Positions 7,269 through 16,179 of a DNA stretch of 28,767 nucleotides are shown piece after piece. Numbering within the stretch: the stretch's first letter is position 1; every line of letters starts with the position of its first letter. The position numbers and the translations under genes were made by a program. Source of the DNA: CAVPRW01 sp046727435 [NCBI: bacterium]. Lineage in GTDB: Bacteria; Tectomicrobia; Entotheonellia; J063. The notes under the pieces are model-generated. The model had not been told where the DNA came from. It saw nothing but the letters and a program-made list of their open reading frames with translations, and ran no database searches. The DNA is taken from NCBI GenBank assembly GCA_046727435.1, contig JBKPCR010000308.1:1-28767 (forward strand), in the 5' to 3' direction.

Positions 7269-7308
7269 CCCCCACCATATGTTGTGGTTCTACGGCATAT
7301 GGTGGGGG
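7269..7308. terminator. 13-bp inverted repeat after the sigma-54 activator gene
   Basis: Perfect 13-bp arms, CCCCCACCATATG at 7269-7281 and its reverse complement at 7296-7308, are separated by 14 nt. The structure lies 55-95 nt past the stop codon of the minus-strand activator gene. It would form a very stable hairpin and may end that transcript, but no clear U-tract follows on the minus strand. A role as an operator for the downstream VOC gene is an alternative. Confidence 0.5.
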
Positions 7309-7362
7309 GTGCCAGGTGGGAGGTGTCGAAAACAGCTCTCCCCGAAACTTCCCGCTAAGGGC

Positions 7363-9414
7363 CTAGAGCCGGCGCCGTGAATGTGTGATCCCGAGCTTCT
7401 GCAGGCGAAACCGCAGGGTGTTGGGATGCAGGCCTAAGATCCGAGCTGCCCCCCGCGGCCCCTCGATGATGCCGTTCGTTTCTGCCAGGACGCGCAGGAT
7501 GTGAGCCCGCTCTACGTCCTGGAGGCTCGCGGCTGGGAGCGGGTGGTCGCTGGGGGGTACCCGTTGCTCGAGGGCCTCATCGATCTCGACGATGGGGCCA
7601 CGGGCGAGAATCGCGGCACGCTCGATCACGTTCTGCAATTCCCGCACGTTGCCCGGCCAGGAGTAGCGCATGACGCGGGTCATCGAGTCGTCGGAGAGGC
7701 CTGTGAGCGCCTTGCCCAGTTTCTTGGTCATCCTGGCCAGGAAACACTCCACCAGCAGCGGAATGTCGTCCTTGCGTTCACGCAGTGGCGGCAGGGTCAG
7801 TGGAAAGACGTTCAGGCGGTAGAACAGGTCCGCCCGAAAACTGCCGGTCTGGACCGCCATGGCAAGATCGCGATTTGTGGCGGCAATGACGCGAACGTTG
7901 ACCGTGATAGTATGGGAGCTTCCTACCCGCTCGAACTCTCCCTCCTGGAGAACGCGGAGGAGCTTGGCTTGCAATTCCAGCGGCAGCTCGCTGATCTCGT
8001 CGAGGAAAATGGTCCCGCCATCAGCCAGTTCGAAGCGTCCGATCTTGCGGGTGACGGCGCCCGTAAAGGCGCCTTTTTCATGCCCGAACAGCTCGCTTTC
8101 GACGAGCCCGGCAGGCAGAGTGGCGCAGTTCACCTTCACCAGCGGCCGATCCCGATATCGGCTGCGCTGGTGGATGGCGCGGGCGATGAGCTCCTTACCG
8201 GTCCCGGTCTCGCCCTGGATCAGGACGGTGGCATCGGTCGGCGCCACCTGTGCCACCCAACGCAGGACCTCCTGGAGGGTGCGGCTCTGGCCGATGATTT
8301 CGCCACGGTGATGCGTTGTGGTGATCTCTTCCTGCAGGTACACGTTCTCAGCCTGGAGCCGATTTTTCAGCCGTTCCACCTCGGCGAGCGCTTCGCGCAG
8401 CGCCTCCGCCTGCTGGGCATTGTTGATAGCGGTCTCCAGATGTGCGGAGAGGATCTCGAGGAGCCGTAACTCATCCTCATCAAAGGCGTGTTTCTGCAAC
8501 GAATTGATGTTGATCGCCCCGACCGTCTTCCCTTCGGCGCAAATTGGCATCGAGACATAGCTCTTCACGCCAAAGGCTCTGCCGGCGGGATGGATAAACG
8601 CGTCCTGGTCGATATCGGGGCAGTATCTCGGCTGGCCGTCGCCAATTACCTTCCATGTATACCCTTGCGGAGCGGGCAGCCGGTGGATCTGTTCGATCAC
8701 CCAATCCGGGAGACCGGTATGGGCCTTCAGCACCGCCTCCTCGCCCTCGCGTAGGAAGATTTCAATGGCATCAATCCGCTCAATATGCGTGCGCATAGCC
8801 TCAACGGCGTTCTCCAGCACGCCTTGCAAGGTGGTGGACTGGTGGACACTGTGCGCTACGGCACTGACGATGAACTCGTAGCGATGCTTCTTGGCCAGGC
8901 GCGCGAGGTCCGCCTCGACAAGCGCGTCCGCGTGCTTCCGGTTGGTGATATCGCGAATCAGGCGCAACCAGCCGAGCACGCGACCTTGGCCATTCTTGAC
9001 GGCGGTGACGACCGTTTCGCCGATGAACGTACCGCCATCGTTGGTGCGATACCCCACGTCGACTGGCGTGGCGATGTCGCCGCTGTGGCCATGCGGCTGG
9101 AAACGCCCCGCCGCTTGATCATCTGCCATGCACACGTAGAGAAGATCAAGGGGCTTGCCGATCACGTCTTGTGGAGGAGACCCAAAGAGGGTCGTAAACG
9201 CAGGGTTGATCAGCCGAATCTCCCCGTGGAGATCTGTCAACACCATGGCGGCCGGTAACGCATTGAACATGGCTTCAAATGTCGCCTGCTCCTGACCCAG
9301 CGCCGGATCAGCGCCATCCCACCTGGATTGGTTGGCCATGGAGCGGTACAGAGGACTTTCGCCGGCCTGCCACTCCCTGACAAACGCCGTCGTGGTGTTA
9401 CCATGCAGATTCAT
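7363..9414 (-). CDS. Sigma-54-dependent activator (PAS-GAF-AAA+-Fis)
   Basis: This 683-residue regulator activates RNA polymerase carrying sigma-54. In order it has a PAS domain (about 45-160, [20 protein letters not shown]), a GAF domain (about 185-340, GAININSLQ near its end), a coiled-coil linker ([18 protein letters not shown]), an AAA+ domain, and a Fis-type helix-turn-helix at the C-terminus ([18 protein letters not shown]). Walker A GETGTGKE is at 401-408, and the sigma-54-contacting loop GAFTGA is at 448-453, both intact. There is no phospho-receiver domain, so the signal is probably a small ligand or redox state sensed by PAS/GAF, as in FhlA/NorR-like proteins. I chose the ATG at 9414 because AGAGG lies 6 nt before it; the frame is open to 9510 but without a good site. 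No sigma-54 promoter is obvious in the window, so its targets are unknown. Confidence 0.92.
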   Translation of the reverse strand: MNLHGNTTTAFVREWQAGESPLYRSMANQSRWDGADPALGQEQATFEAMFNALPAAMVLTDLHGEIRLINPAFTTLFGSPPQDVIGKPLDLLYVCMADDQAAGRFQPHGHSGDIATPVDVGYRTNDGGTFIGETVVTAVKNGQGRVLGWLRLIRDITNRKHADALVEADLARLAKKHRYEFIVSAVAHSVHQSTTLQGVLENAVEAMRTHIERIDAIEIFLREGEEAVLKAHTGLPDWVIEQIHRLPAPQGYTWKVIGDGQPRYCPDIDQDAFIHPAGRAFGVKSYVSMPICAEGKTVGAININSLQKHAFDEDELRLLEILSAHLETAINNAQQAEALREALAEVERLKNRLQAENVYLQEEITTTHHRGEIIGQSRTLQEVLRWVAQVAPTDATVLIQGETGTGKELIARAIHQRSRYRDRPLVKVNCATLPAGLVESELFGHEKGAFTGAVTRKIGRFELADGGTIFLDEISELPLELQAKLLRVLQEGEFERVGSSHTITVNVRVIAATNRDLAMAVQTGSFRADLFYRLNVFPLTLPPLRERKDDIPLLVECFLARMTKKLGKALTGLSDDSMTRVMRYSWPGNVRELQNVIERAAILARGPIVEIDEALEQRVPPSDHPLPAASLQDVERAHILRVLAETNGIIEGPRGAARILGLHPNTLRFRLQKLGITHSRRRL

Positions 9415-9941
9415 AGCAAACCTCTGATCACATCGATATGTTTTTAACACAGGAGATACATCGAATTGGTTCATCACTCGGTACGTATGACATGTGCTCA
9501 CTTGAGGCACCCGTCGAGGATCTCCAACAACGGCGGTAGGCGGCGTCCTACTGACATACGAAGCCGTGCGCTCTTGGTGTCGAAGGTTTGGGCAAGCGTA
9601 TGCCTATCAGTTTCGCGGTCGGTGCCCCAAGCCTATAACATAATTTGAAATCTGTTCGTCTGTTCCGTTGGTTATTGATCATTGCTCCCTCCTCGTATCC
9701 TGGCTCCCTCTTCGGTACCCCGATGTGAGGTCATGACGTGAGCGTAACAGAATTGGAGGTGGCAGTTGTGATCTTGCCGTCATGTTTTGGTGGAAAAACC
9801 GTTGCCGTTCCGTTTGTGGTATCCTGGAGAGTCGGGACAAGTCGCAGGTCCTTGGGCGTGTCAGGCACGCACGAAGGGGGTGAAGACGCATTCCGGGCCA
9901 TCGGCCGCGGGCACGCGATGCCAGCAGCAAAGGAGGTGCGC
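9415..9941. other. Divergent intergenic region between two regulators
   Basis: This 527-nt stretch separates the minus-strand sigma-54 activator from the plus-strand ATPase regulator, so it should hold both promoters. The open frames that extend into it from either side have no better ribosome site than the starts chosen. I do not see a convincing -35/-10 pair or a -24/-12 element. Confidence 0.45.
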
Positions 9942-12806
9942 ATGAAGGAGTTTCCCCCATTCCGGCTGGACCCCGGCAACCAGTGTCTGTGGCGCCGCAC
10001 GGGGGCGGGCGATGACGAGCGCATTCGGTTAACCCCCAAGGCGTTTGCCGTCCTGCACCATCTGGTTGAGCACGCGGGACGGCTGGTGACGCACGCTGAG
10101 CTGCTCGAGGCCGTGTGGCCCGAAACGTACGTCCAAGCAGAGGTGCTGAAGAGCCACATCTTCGACGTCAGACGCGCCCTCGGGGACCGTGCGAAGCAAC
10201 CGCGCTTTATTGAGACCCTGGCCCGGCGTGGCTACCAGTTTATCGCCGCGGTCGGCGAAGGCGGCGCACCAGATTCCACCGCGGAGCCGCGCCGCAGTGA
10301 CCTGCTCCTCACGAACCTGCCGGCGCCGGCCTCGGATCTGATCGGCCGGGCCGCTGCGCTTGCCGAGGTGGCCGAGCTCCTGGCGGCGCAGCGAATCGTC
10401 ACGCTGACCGGGGCCGGCGGGATCGGCAAGACGCGCCTCGGCCTCGAGGTCGCGCGGCAACTGCTGCCAGAATTTCCCGATGGCGTCTGGCTGGCGGAAT
10501 TGGCGTCCCTGTCCGATGCGGACCTGGTTGCCGACGCCGTCGCTGCAGCCCTTGGACTCGAGCTGGCCGGAGGCGTAGCATCGCCCGATGGAGTGGCACG
10601 GGCCCTCGGCCCGAAGCAGCTCCTACTCGTGCTCGACAATTGCGAGCATGTGATCGACCGGGCGGCACGCGTGGCTGAAGGGTTGGTGCGCGCCAATCCC
10701 AACTTGCGCATCATGGCCACGAGCCGCGAGCCGCTGAGGGCCGAGGGTGAGTATCTCTACCGGGTGCCGCCGCTCGATGTGCCGGCAGAGGAGGCACAAG
10801 ATCCGGAGGACGTGTTGCGCCATGGTGCGGTCCAGCTGTTCGTTGCGCGGGCGCGCGCGGCGGCATCCCATTTCGTGCCGGAGGCGCGAACCGCAGCGAT
10901 CATCGGCGCCATCTGCCGGCACCTTGACGGCATTCCGCTGGCGATCGAGCTCGCGGCAGCGCGTACCGCGACGCTGGGGGTGGAAGGGGTCGCCGCCCGT
11001 CTCGACGATCGGTTCAGGCTACTCACGGGCGGCCACCGCACGGCGCTGCCGCGGCACCAGACGCTGCGGGCCACGCTCGACTGGAGTTACGAGTTGCTCC
11101 CCGAGCCCGAGCGCGTGGTGCTGCGACGCCTGGCGATCTTCGCAGGGGGGTTTACATTGGAGGCGGCGGCCGCGATCGGGGCGAGCGGCGAGAGCCCTGA
11201 CATCGCCGTGCCGGATGTTATCGACGGTGTGGCAAACCTCGTCGCGAAATCGCTGGTGGGGGTGCATGCCGAGACCGCGACGGTGCGCTATCGCCTGCTC
11301 GAGACGACGCGGGCCTACGCCCTCGAGAAACTCACCGCAGGCGGCGAGTTCGAACAGGTCGCCCGCCGCCACGCGGCATATTACCGAGACCTCTTCGAGC
11401 AGGCCGAAGTCGAATGTGAGACGCGGCCCACGGCCGAGTGGCTGGAGGAGTATCGCCACTGGATCGATAACGTCAGGACGGCGCTGGACTGGGCCTTTTC
11501 GCCGAACGGCGACGCATCGATCGGCATAGCGCTGACCGCCGCATCGGTGCCCCTGTGGTTCCAGCTCTCGCTGATGGTCGAGTGTCGCGGGCGCGTCGAA
11601 CGCGCGCTCGCCGGCCTCGAACCCGGATCGAGCCTAGACGCACGCTGCGAGATGCAACTCTATGCGGCCCTCGGGGCGTCCTTGATACAGATCAAGGGCC
11701 ACGTCCCTGAAACCGGCGCGGCCTGGGCCAACGCGCTCCAATGTGCGGAGCGCCTCGAGGAGACCGAGTATCAGTTGCGGGCGCTCTGGGGCCTGTGGTC
11801 TTATCGCCTCAGCCGTGGCGAGCATCGCGCCGCGCAGGCGCTTGCGCAACGGTTCTCCCGCCTGGCCGCGCACACCGCCGACCCGGCCGACCGGCTGATC
11901 GGCGCTCGATTAGTCGGCGTATCGCTGCATTATCTGGGCGAGCAAACCGATGCCAGGCGTCACCTGGAGCGCATGCTCAGCCACTATGTCGCCCCCATGT
12001 ACCGGCCGCATGCCATCCGCTTTCAGTATGACCAGCGCGTGATGGCGCGCGCCACGCTGGCGTGGATCCTGTGGCTGCAGGGATTTCCCGATCGGGCCAT
12101 GCACACCGCGACAAGCAATGTCGAAGAGGCGCGAGCCAGCGATCATGCGCTGTCGCTGTGTTACGCGCTGGCCGAGGCGGCGTGCCCGGTGGCACTGTTC
12201 GTCGGTGACCTGGCGACAGCCGACTACCTCGTGGCGATGCTGCTCGACCGTTCGGCCAAGCATGCGCTGAGCCTCGCGCACGCCTGCGGCCGCTATTTGG
12301 AGGGCGTGCTGCGCATCAAGCGCGGCGACGCCGTGACCGGATTGCGGCTTCTCCGCACCATGGTCGACGAGCTTGGTGAGACCAGGTTCGTCCTGCGCTA
12401 CACGGCATTTCTCGGCGCGTTGGTGGAAGGCCTGATCGGTGCTGGGCAAGTCGCCCAGGCCCTGGTGATGATCGACGAGGCGCTGGCGCGAACCGAACGC
12501 CACGAGGAGCGCTGGTGCTTGGCCGAGTTGCTACGCATCAAGGGCGAGCTTCTCCTGTTGGAGGGCGCGGCGAGGGCCATCGTGGCGGCCGAGGAGCACT
12601 TCCTGCACGCCGTCGACTTGGCGCACCTGCAAGGTGCCTTGTCCTGGGAACTGCGTGCCGCCACGAGCCTCGCCCGGCTGCGGCAACAACAGGAGCGGAC
12701 CGCCGAAGCGCGGGGAATCCTGGCGCCGGTGTACGAGCGGTTCACCGAGGGCTTCGATACGGCTGATCTGAAGGCCGCGCAGGCACTGCTAAAAGGTTGC
12801 GGGTAG
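9942..12806 (+). CDS. Winged-helix, NTPase and TPR regulator (COG3903 type)
   Basis: The 954-residue protein starts with an OmpR/CadC-type winged helix (about residues 1-105: RLTPKAFAVLHHLVEHAGRL, then ETLARRGYQFIA). An NTPase domain of the STAND/NB-ARC class follows, with Walker A GAGGIGKT at 157-164 and a Walker B strand LLLVLDN with its Asp at 232, then the sensor-like IMATSREPL. The C-terminal half is helical, with TPR-like repeats. Such proteins are one-component, ATP-gated transcription regulators akin to the AfsR/MalT design; the ligand and targets are unknown. The ATG at 9942 follows AAGGAGG at a 5-nt spacing and puts the winged helix at the N-terminus. The frame is also open upstream to 9738. 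It is divergent from the sigma-54 activator. No lesion is visible. Confidence 0.9.
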   Translation: MKEFPPFRLDPGNQCLWRRTGAGDDERIRLTPKAFAVLHHLVEHAGRLVTHAELLEAVWPETYVQAEVLKSHIFDVRRALGDRAKQPRFIETLARRGYQFIAAVGEGGAPDSTAEPRRSDLLLTNLPAPASDLIGRAAALAEVAELLAAQRIVTLTGAGGIGKTRLGLEVARQLLPEFPDGVWLAELASLSDADLVADAVAAALGLELAGGVASPDGVARALGPKQLLLVLDNCEHVIDRAARVAEGLVRANPNLRIMATSREPLRAEGEYLYRVPPLDVPAEEAQDPEDVLRHGAVQLFVARARAAASHFVPEARTAAIIGAICRHLDGIPLAIELAAARTATLGVEGVAARLDDRFRLLTGGHRTALPRHQTLRATLDWSYELLPEPERVVLRRLAIFAGGFTLEAAAAIGASGESPDIAVPDVIDGVANLVAKSLVGVHAETATVRYRLLETTRAYALEKLTAGGEFEQVARRHAAYYRDLFEQAEVECETRPTAEWLEEYRHWIDNVRTALDWAFSPNGDASIGIALTAASVPLWFQLSLMVECRGRVERALAGLEPGSSLDARCEMQLYAALGASLIQIKGHVPETGAAWANALQCAERLEETEYQLRALWGLWSYRLSRGEHRAAQALAQRFSRLAAHTADPADRLIGARLVGVSLHYLGEQTDARRHLERMLSHYVAPMYRPHAIRFQYDQRVMARATLAWILWLQGFPDRAMHTATSNVEEARASDHALSLCYALAEAACPVALFVGDLATADYLVAMLLDRSAKHALSLAHACGRYLEGVLRIKRGDAVTGLRLLRTMVDELGETRFVLRYTAFLGALVEGLIGAGQVAQALVMIDEALARTERHEERWCLAELLRIKGELLLLEGAARAIVAAEEHFLHAVDLAHLQGALSWELRAATSLARLRQQQERTAEARGILAPVYERFTEGFDTADLKAAQALLKGCG

Positions 12807-13393
12807 CCGGAGAAAAGTGCGCTGCGCGGCCAGAGCGATTTGAACCCCAGCATGGGACGAGTCACTCTACTGTTGAGATGCTTGATCTGGCGGCTTCAGG
12901 TTGACATGCAATAGGTTGACAATACCCTTCCCACTCTGTTTGGCTAGAAGACAGGTGCTGCCAACAGTGCTGCTGCGAACGGGTGTCAGCGGGGCCGCCT
13001 CAGCTAGAAGCCGGTCGATGCGTGATCAGATATGTGACGGCCGAGTGAGCAGGTGTCTGATCGCTGGCCTAAGGCTGATGACGAGGGGTGTGCTCACAGG
13101 CCCCGCGGGCTGAGCCTGTCACGTGGGGTGGTCGTTTCAGTGATGCATTGCAGTGCCGTGGTGTCAGCCTTAAGCTGGGGTCTGGAGCATCCGTCAAGCT
13201 CTAGGCCATCGATGCTCAAAAGGCCGCCGGTCTCGGCGCTGCGACACCTTTACGACACCGTGGCGTAACATCAGGGAGCTTTCGGTATGTTCGGGGAGAG
13301 TGCCACGACCGATCGGAATCCCTGATGCCCGCGTGCTATCTGGATTAATGTCCTGTAGTATACTTCGCTGTACCGCACGTCACGCGGCCGGTT
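12807..13393. other. Non-coding stretch between regulator and tRNA remnant
   Basis: I see no gene in these roughly 590 bases. A 9-bp direct repeat AGGTTGACA occurs at 12898-12906 and 12913-12921 (15-nt period), each containing a -35-like TTGACA. No matching -10 element is evident. The expected 5' half of the tRNA is absent immediately left of 13394. Confidence 0.45.
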
Positions 13394-13443
13394 TTTGGCT
13401 CATAACCCAAAGGTCGCTGGTTCAAATCCAGCCCCCGCTACCA
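13394..13443 (+). tRNA. 3' half of tRNA-Met(CAT): attachment-site remnant
   Basis: The stretch contains an anticodon arm with loop CTCATAA (anticodon CAT; stem TTTGG/CCCAA with one T-C mismatch), a variable loop, a perfect T arm GCTGG-TTCAAAT-CCAGC, and an acceptor 3' strand CCCCGCT-A-CCA with encoded CCA. The matching acceptor 5' strand (AGCGGGG), the D arm and a proper 5' half are missing upstream, so this is not a functional tRNA gene. A 3' tRNA half abutting an integrase gene is the hallmark of a tRNA-targeting att site; the core is about 13397-13443. It could be attP, a distal att copy, or a decayed attL. Confidence 0.88.
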
Positions 13444-13450
13444 TAAAATC

Positions 13451-13491
13451 AAAGGGTTAGCTGATTCGTTAGCTAGCCCTTTTACTTTTTT
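13451..13491 (+). terminator. Intrinsic terminator after the tRNA remnant
   Basis: The arms AAAGGGTTAGCT (13451-13462) and AGCTAGCCCTTT (13471-13482) pair over 12 positions with one G-U wobble, with an 8-nt loop, and TACTTTTTT follows. It would end a transcript from the tRNA. It also overlaps the end of the minus-strand integrase gene and may act in both directions. Confidence 0.75.
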
Positions 13492-14556
13492 GTCCGTGTT
13501 TTGTCCGTGTTTTCCTGCAAGCCTTCATTGGCGGCCTTCCGACGCGGCTTCACCGGTGGCGTGGTGGGTAGACTCTTAACGTAGAGCGTCGTTTTGGTGA
13601 TCACCTCCCGGAGGTCGAGGTCGGAAATAATATTGTAGCGGTCAAAAATACTCCGCGTCCGATGGCCACTGATCTTCATGGCTACAGCCGGATCGACACC
13701 AGCTCTGACCATATTGCGCACCGCGGTACGACGCAGATCATAGACCAGTTTGCCTTCGACCCCCGCCTCGCGGCACGCCCGCTTCCACGTCTTGCGGAAT
13801 TCCCCGACCCGCTGTCCGCCCCGATGAAAGATCAACGGGCAGTTCAGCCGTCGCGCTCGCAGTCGCCGCTCGATGATCTTCCGCAGGTCCTGCTCCAACG
13901 CTAAGGCGCGACCATGACGGGTCTTGGCATCCCTGGCGTGCAGCCGCAGCGTCCACGTTTCGCGATCAAACGCGGCCCAGGTGAGCGCCCGCATCTCATC
14001 AGGGCGCATCCCCGTCCAATAGAACCATTCGCAAAAATCCCGCACATCGGCGGGCGTTATCCTCCGAGAGGCTGAGGAATTTCGGTGCCTGCGTCAGCGT
14101 GCCGGGTTCGACCGCCAAGCTAAATGCGCGCTGCAGCCCTTCCAACTCGCGATTGATCGTCGCGTCAGCGGCTCCCTCGCCCTGACGATGCGCGATATAG
14201 TCCCGCAGACGATCTGAGGTCACCTCTAACGCACGATCCATCCCGAAGAAGGCACGAATATGCCGGAGATGTGACCGAAGCTGTGGCTGCCATTTGCGCT
14301 TCTGAATGTGATAATCTCGCTCCACGCCTTGCAGCAGTTCTTCCACGGTCACCCGCTCCTGCTGGGGTCCTTGAAACGGCCGAAGGCCCAGCTCATGGGC
14401 TGCAACTTCCCGTAGCCGCTGCCGGAGCAAGCGACGTGCTTCCGCTTCGGTGTCTCCGGCAGATTCACGCATCTCGACACTCCGGCCGCCTTTTCGCACA
14501 TAGTAGGCGATCCACCACCGCTTCCCCCATTTGAACATACGCCCATCGCCTCGCAT
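13482..14556 (-). pseudogene. Tyrosine integrase broken by an out-of-frame deletion
   Basis: The N-terminal part (from the ATG at 14556, with AAAGGAGG upstream) has the arm/core-binding region: MFKWGKRWWIAYYVRKGGRS, then a helical SAM-like domain ending KFLSLSEDNAR. The catalytic part, in another frame and ending at 13482, has DFCEWFYWTGMRPDEMRALTW (Arg I), YDLRRTAVRN (box II), GHRTRSIFDRYN (His/Trp and Tyr nucleophile). In intact relatives 15-20 residues, typically a GFFE...-type segment, lie between SEDNAR and the LPADVRDF helix. Here about 14040-14060 joins them directly and shifts the frame, so there is an internal deletion that is not a multiple of three. Box II also has Tyr where HxxR is usual. 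The gene points at the tRNA remnant, as integrases of tRNA-targeting elements do. It should be inactive. Confidence 0.88.
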
Positions 14557-14716
14557 GCTGCTCCTCCTTTCATAGTCAATTCTCGTTGAGCTGACACTGG
14601 GGCACCGTACCTGTAGTCAGGGTCGGTAGTCCACGGGCCTGAACTCTGAGCAACACATTCACGCTCACGAGATCTCTGATGGCACGGAAGACCCCCATCA
14701 TCGATACTCCTGTCTG

Positions 14717-14749
14717 GGCTATCCTGAAGATTTTTTGGACTGGATAGCC
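14717..14749. repeat. 8-bp inverted repeat between int and xis-like genes
   Basis: GGCTATCC at 14717-14724 is matched by GGATAGCC at 14742-14749 across a 17-nt A/T-richer spacer. It lies between the excisionase-like stop and the integrase start. It could be an accessory protein-binding site of the recombination module or a weak hairpin. Confidence 0.35.
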
Positions 14750-14801
14750 TGACCAGCCGACGGACTATCTATACCATGGCATGGCTGCATCACCACGATT
14801 T

Positions 14802-15287
14802 TTAGCGACCTTGGCGCTGACGAATGTAGCGCTCTATGCCTCGAGCCGAAAAGCGGAGTTGTCGGCGAGCAGGCCGAACGGTAAAGGGGAGCGATTTGGC
14901 GTGATGGTAGAGCCAGTCCTTGGTGACGGCCAAGCGTTCGGCGGCCTCATCAATGGTGAGCAGTCGATCCTCATCCGACAGCGCTGCTGCACTCGTCGCG
15001 GACACGAGTTCGGCAAGGCGGGCAGCCAGCGCTCCCTGAAGGGCACTAAGTTGAGACAGCAAGGGTGGGATGACCTCGACTGGTAGTTGTTCCACCTTCG
15101 TGAGATTATGAAGGAGATCGATCAGGGTCGGATATTGCGCCACTCTCCTGGCCGCCACAGCTCTCACCTCGCGCCATACCTGCCACATCGCTTTGATGCC
15201 GTGTCCGACTCGCGGCAGATCTGCCTCGCTTGCCAATATCCGAGTGGTCTCGGACCTCGCATCATGACGGGCGTGACTCGGAACCAT
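14802..15287 (-). CDS. Excisionase-like HTH_17 DNA-binding protein
   Basis: The last 55 residues, LLTIDEAAERLAVTKDWLYHHA then LPFTVRPARRQLRFSARGIERYI, are a MerR-like helix-turn-helix of the excisionase (HTH_17) family: a helix-turn-helix followed by a wing and a short 'RFS..GIERYI' helix. The first 100 residues are helical with no recognised domain. The frame is open to an ATG at 15287 without a good ribosome site; an internal start (for example 15188) is possible, so the N-terminus is uncertain. It lies upstream of the broken integrase on the same strand, as recombination directionality factors often do. It may direct excision of the element or regulate int. Confidence 0.75.
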   Translation of the reverse strand: MVPSHARHDARSETTRILASEADLPRVGHGIKAMWQVWREVRAVAARRVAQYPTLIDLLHNLTKVEQLPVEVIPPLLSQLSALQGALAARLAELVSATSAAALSDEDRLLTIDEAAERLAVTKDWLYHHAKSLPFTVRPARRQLRFSARGIERYIRQRQGR

Positions 15288-16135
15288 TGCACCGAGATAG
15301 ACTCTCGCGCCGGTCAGTCCTTCAGCGAAACCACCGAAGGACGTTCTAAGCCTATCAGCGGTTATTGCTCAGAGGGATGCAGACGCATCGCCAGAACGCA
15401 GACACACCACGAAGCGCAAGACGGCATGGACAGGCTAGTACCGGCCATGCTTCACCGTGGAGAAGCTCGGCGATGGTTCTGCAGAACTCCGAGCTCGTGC
15501 CAGAACCGTTCAGGCGGAAGCCGGACAGGCCTTCGGCATGAGCCAAAAATGAGCGCTTGCGAGCGACTTGTCGTCATGACGTGATGCAAGAGCGATGAGA
15601 CTGAGAGCAATCGACTCCGAGACAGTCTGAACCGACGTGGCTCAAGCCACCGCTCGAAGACAAGTTGTTTGATCGGAGAGAATATCTCCCAAGATGCAGA
15701 AAGTAGGTGGGAACTACGGGACTCATAGAAGCACTGAGCTCGGTGTTCGTGAGGATTCGTCAGGTCATGAGGTTCGTCTCCTTCTCCTCTCTATCCATTC
15801 CGGTCGTTAGGCGCCTTGCCCCAAGGCCACCACCATGAACTATGCTGCCGGGCTAAGACGCGGTATCGCCGATCGCGTGTCAGCTGCGGCGTCGTGTCTT
15901 CGATACCTCGGCGCACATCGTACCACACTCGCCGGCATTCGTACAACCATGAACCGACGCATCCGTTTGACGTGTGGCATCGTCCGAAGCGCAGCGGCGA
16001 GCCTGGTGAGCCGCCGTCATCACTGCAGCAGGCGGCGGGCGAATCCTCCCTGGTTGAGCTGGCGAGGGCAGGTCCACGAGCCGTCACGGCGGGAAGAACG
16101 GGAGTGAGCAGGCAGCCGCATGACCATGATTCAAT
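15288..16135. other. About 850 bases without a supported gene
   Basis: Several overlapping open frames exist on both strands (for example 15816-16190 plus and 15791-16144 minus), but they have no recognisable domains, are rich in Arg/Ser/Cys as chance frames in GC-rich DNA are, and lack ribosome sites. This may be eroded cargo of the integrative element. Confidence 0.45.
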
Positions 16136-16162
16136 GAGGAACACCTGGCCATGGTGTTCCTC
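16136..16162 (+). promoter_or_regulatory. Leader hairpin just upstream of the desulfidase-like gene
   Basis: Perfect 10-bp arms GAGGAACACC (16136-16145) and GGTGTTCCTC (16153-16162) enclose a 7-nt loop. The hairpin ends 17 nt before the start codon at 16180 and close to the GGGAG ribosome site. It could be an operator or a leader RNA structure that limits translation. Confidence 0.5.
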
Positions 16163-16179
16163 GATGGGAGTCGCGTCTC

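Noticed and set aside
9756-9775. A -24/-12-like sigma-54 promoter in the divergent region (TGGCAG ... TTGC).
   Set aside because: The GG and GC dinucleotides are three bases too far apart for a sigma-54 promoter.
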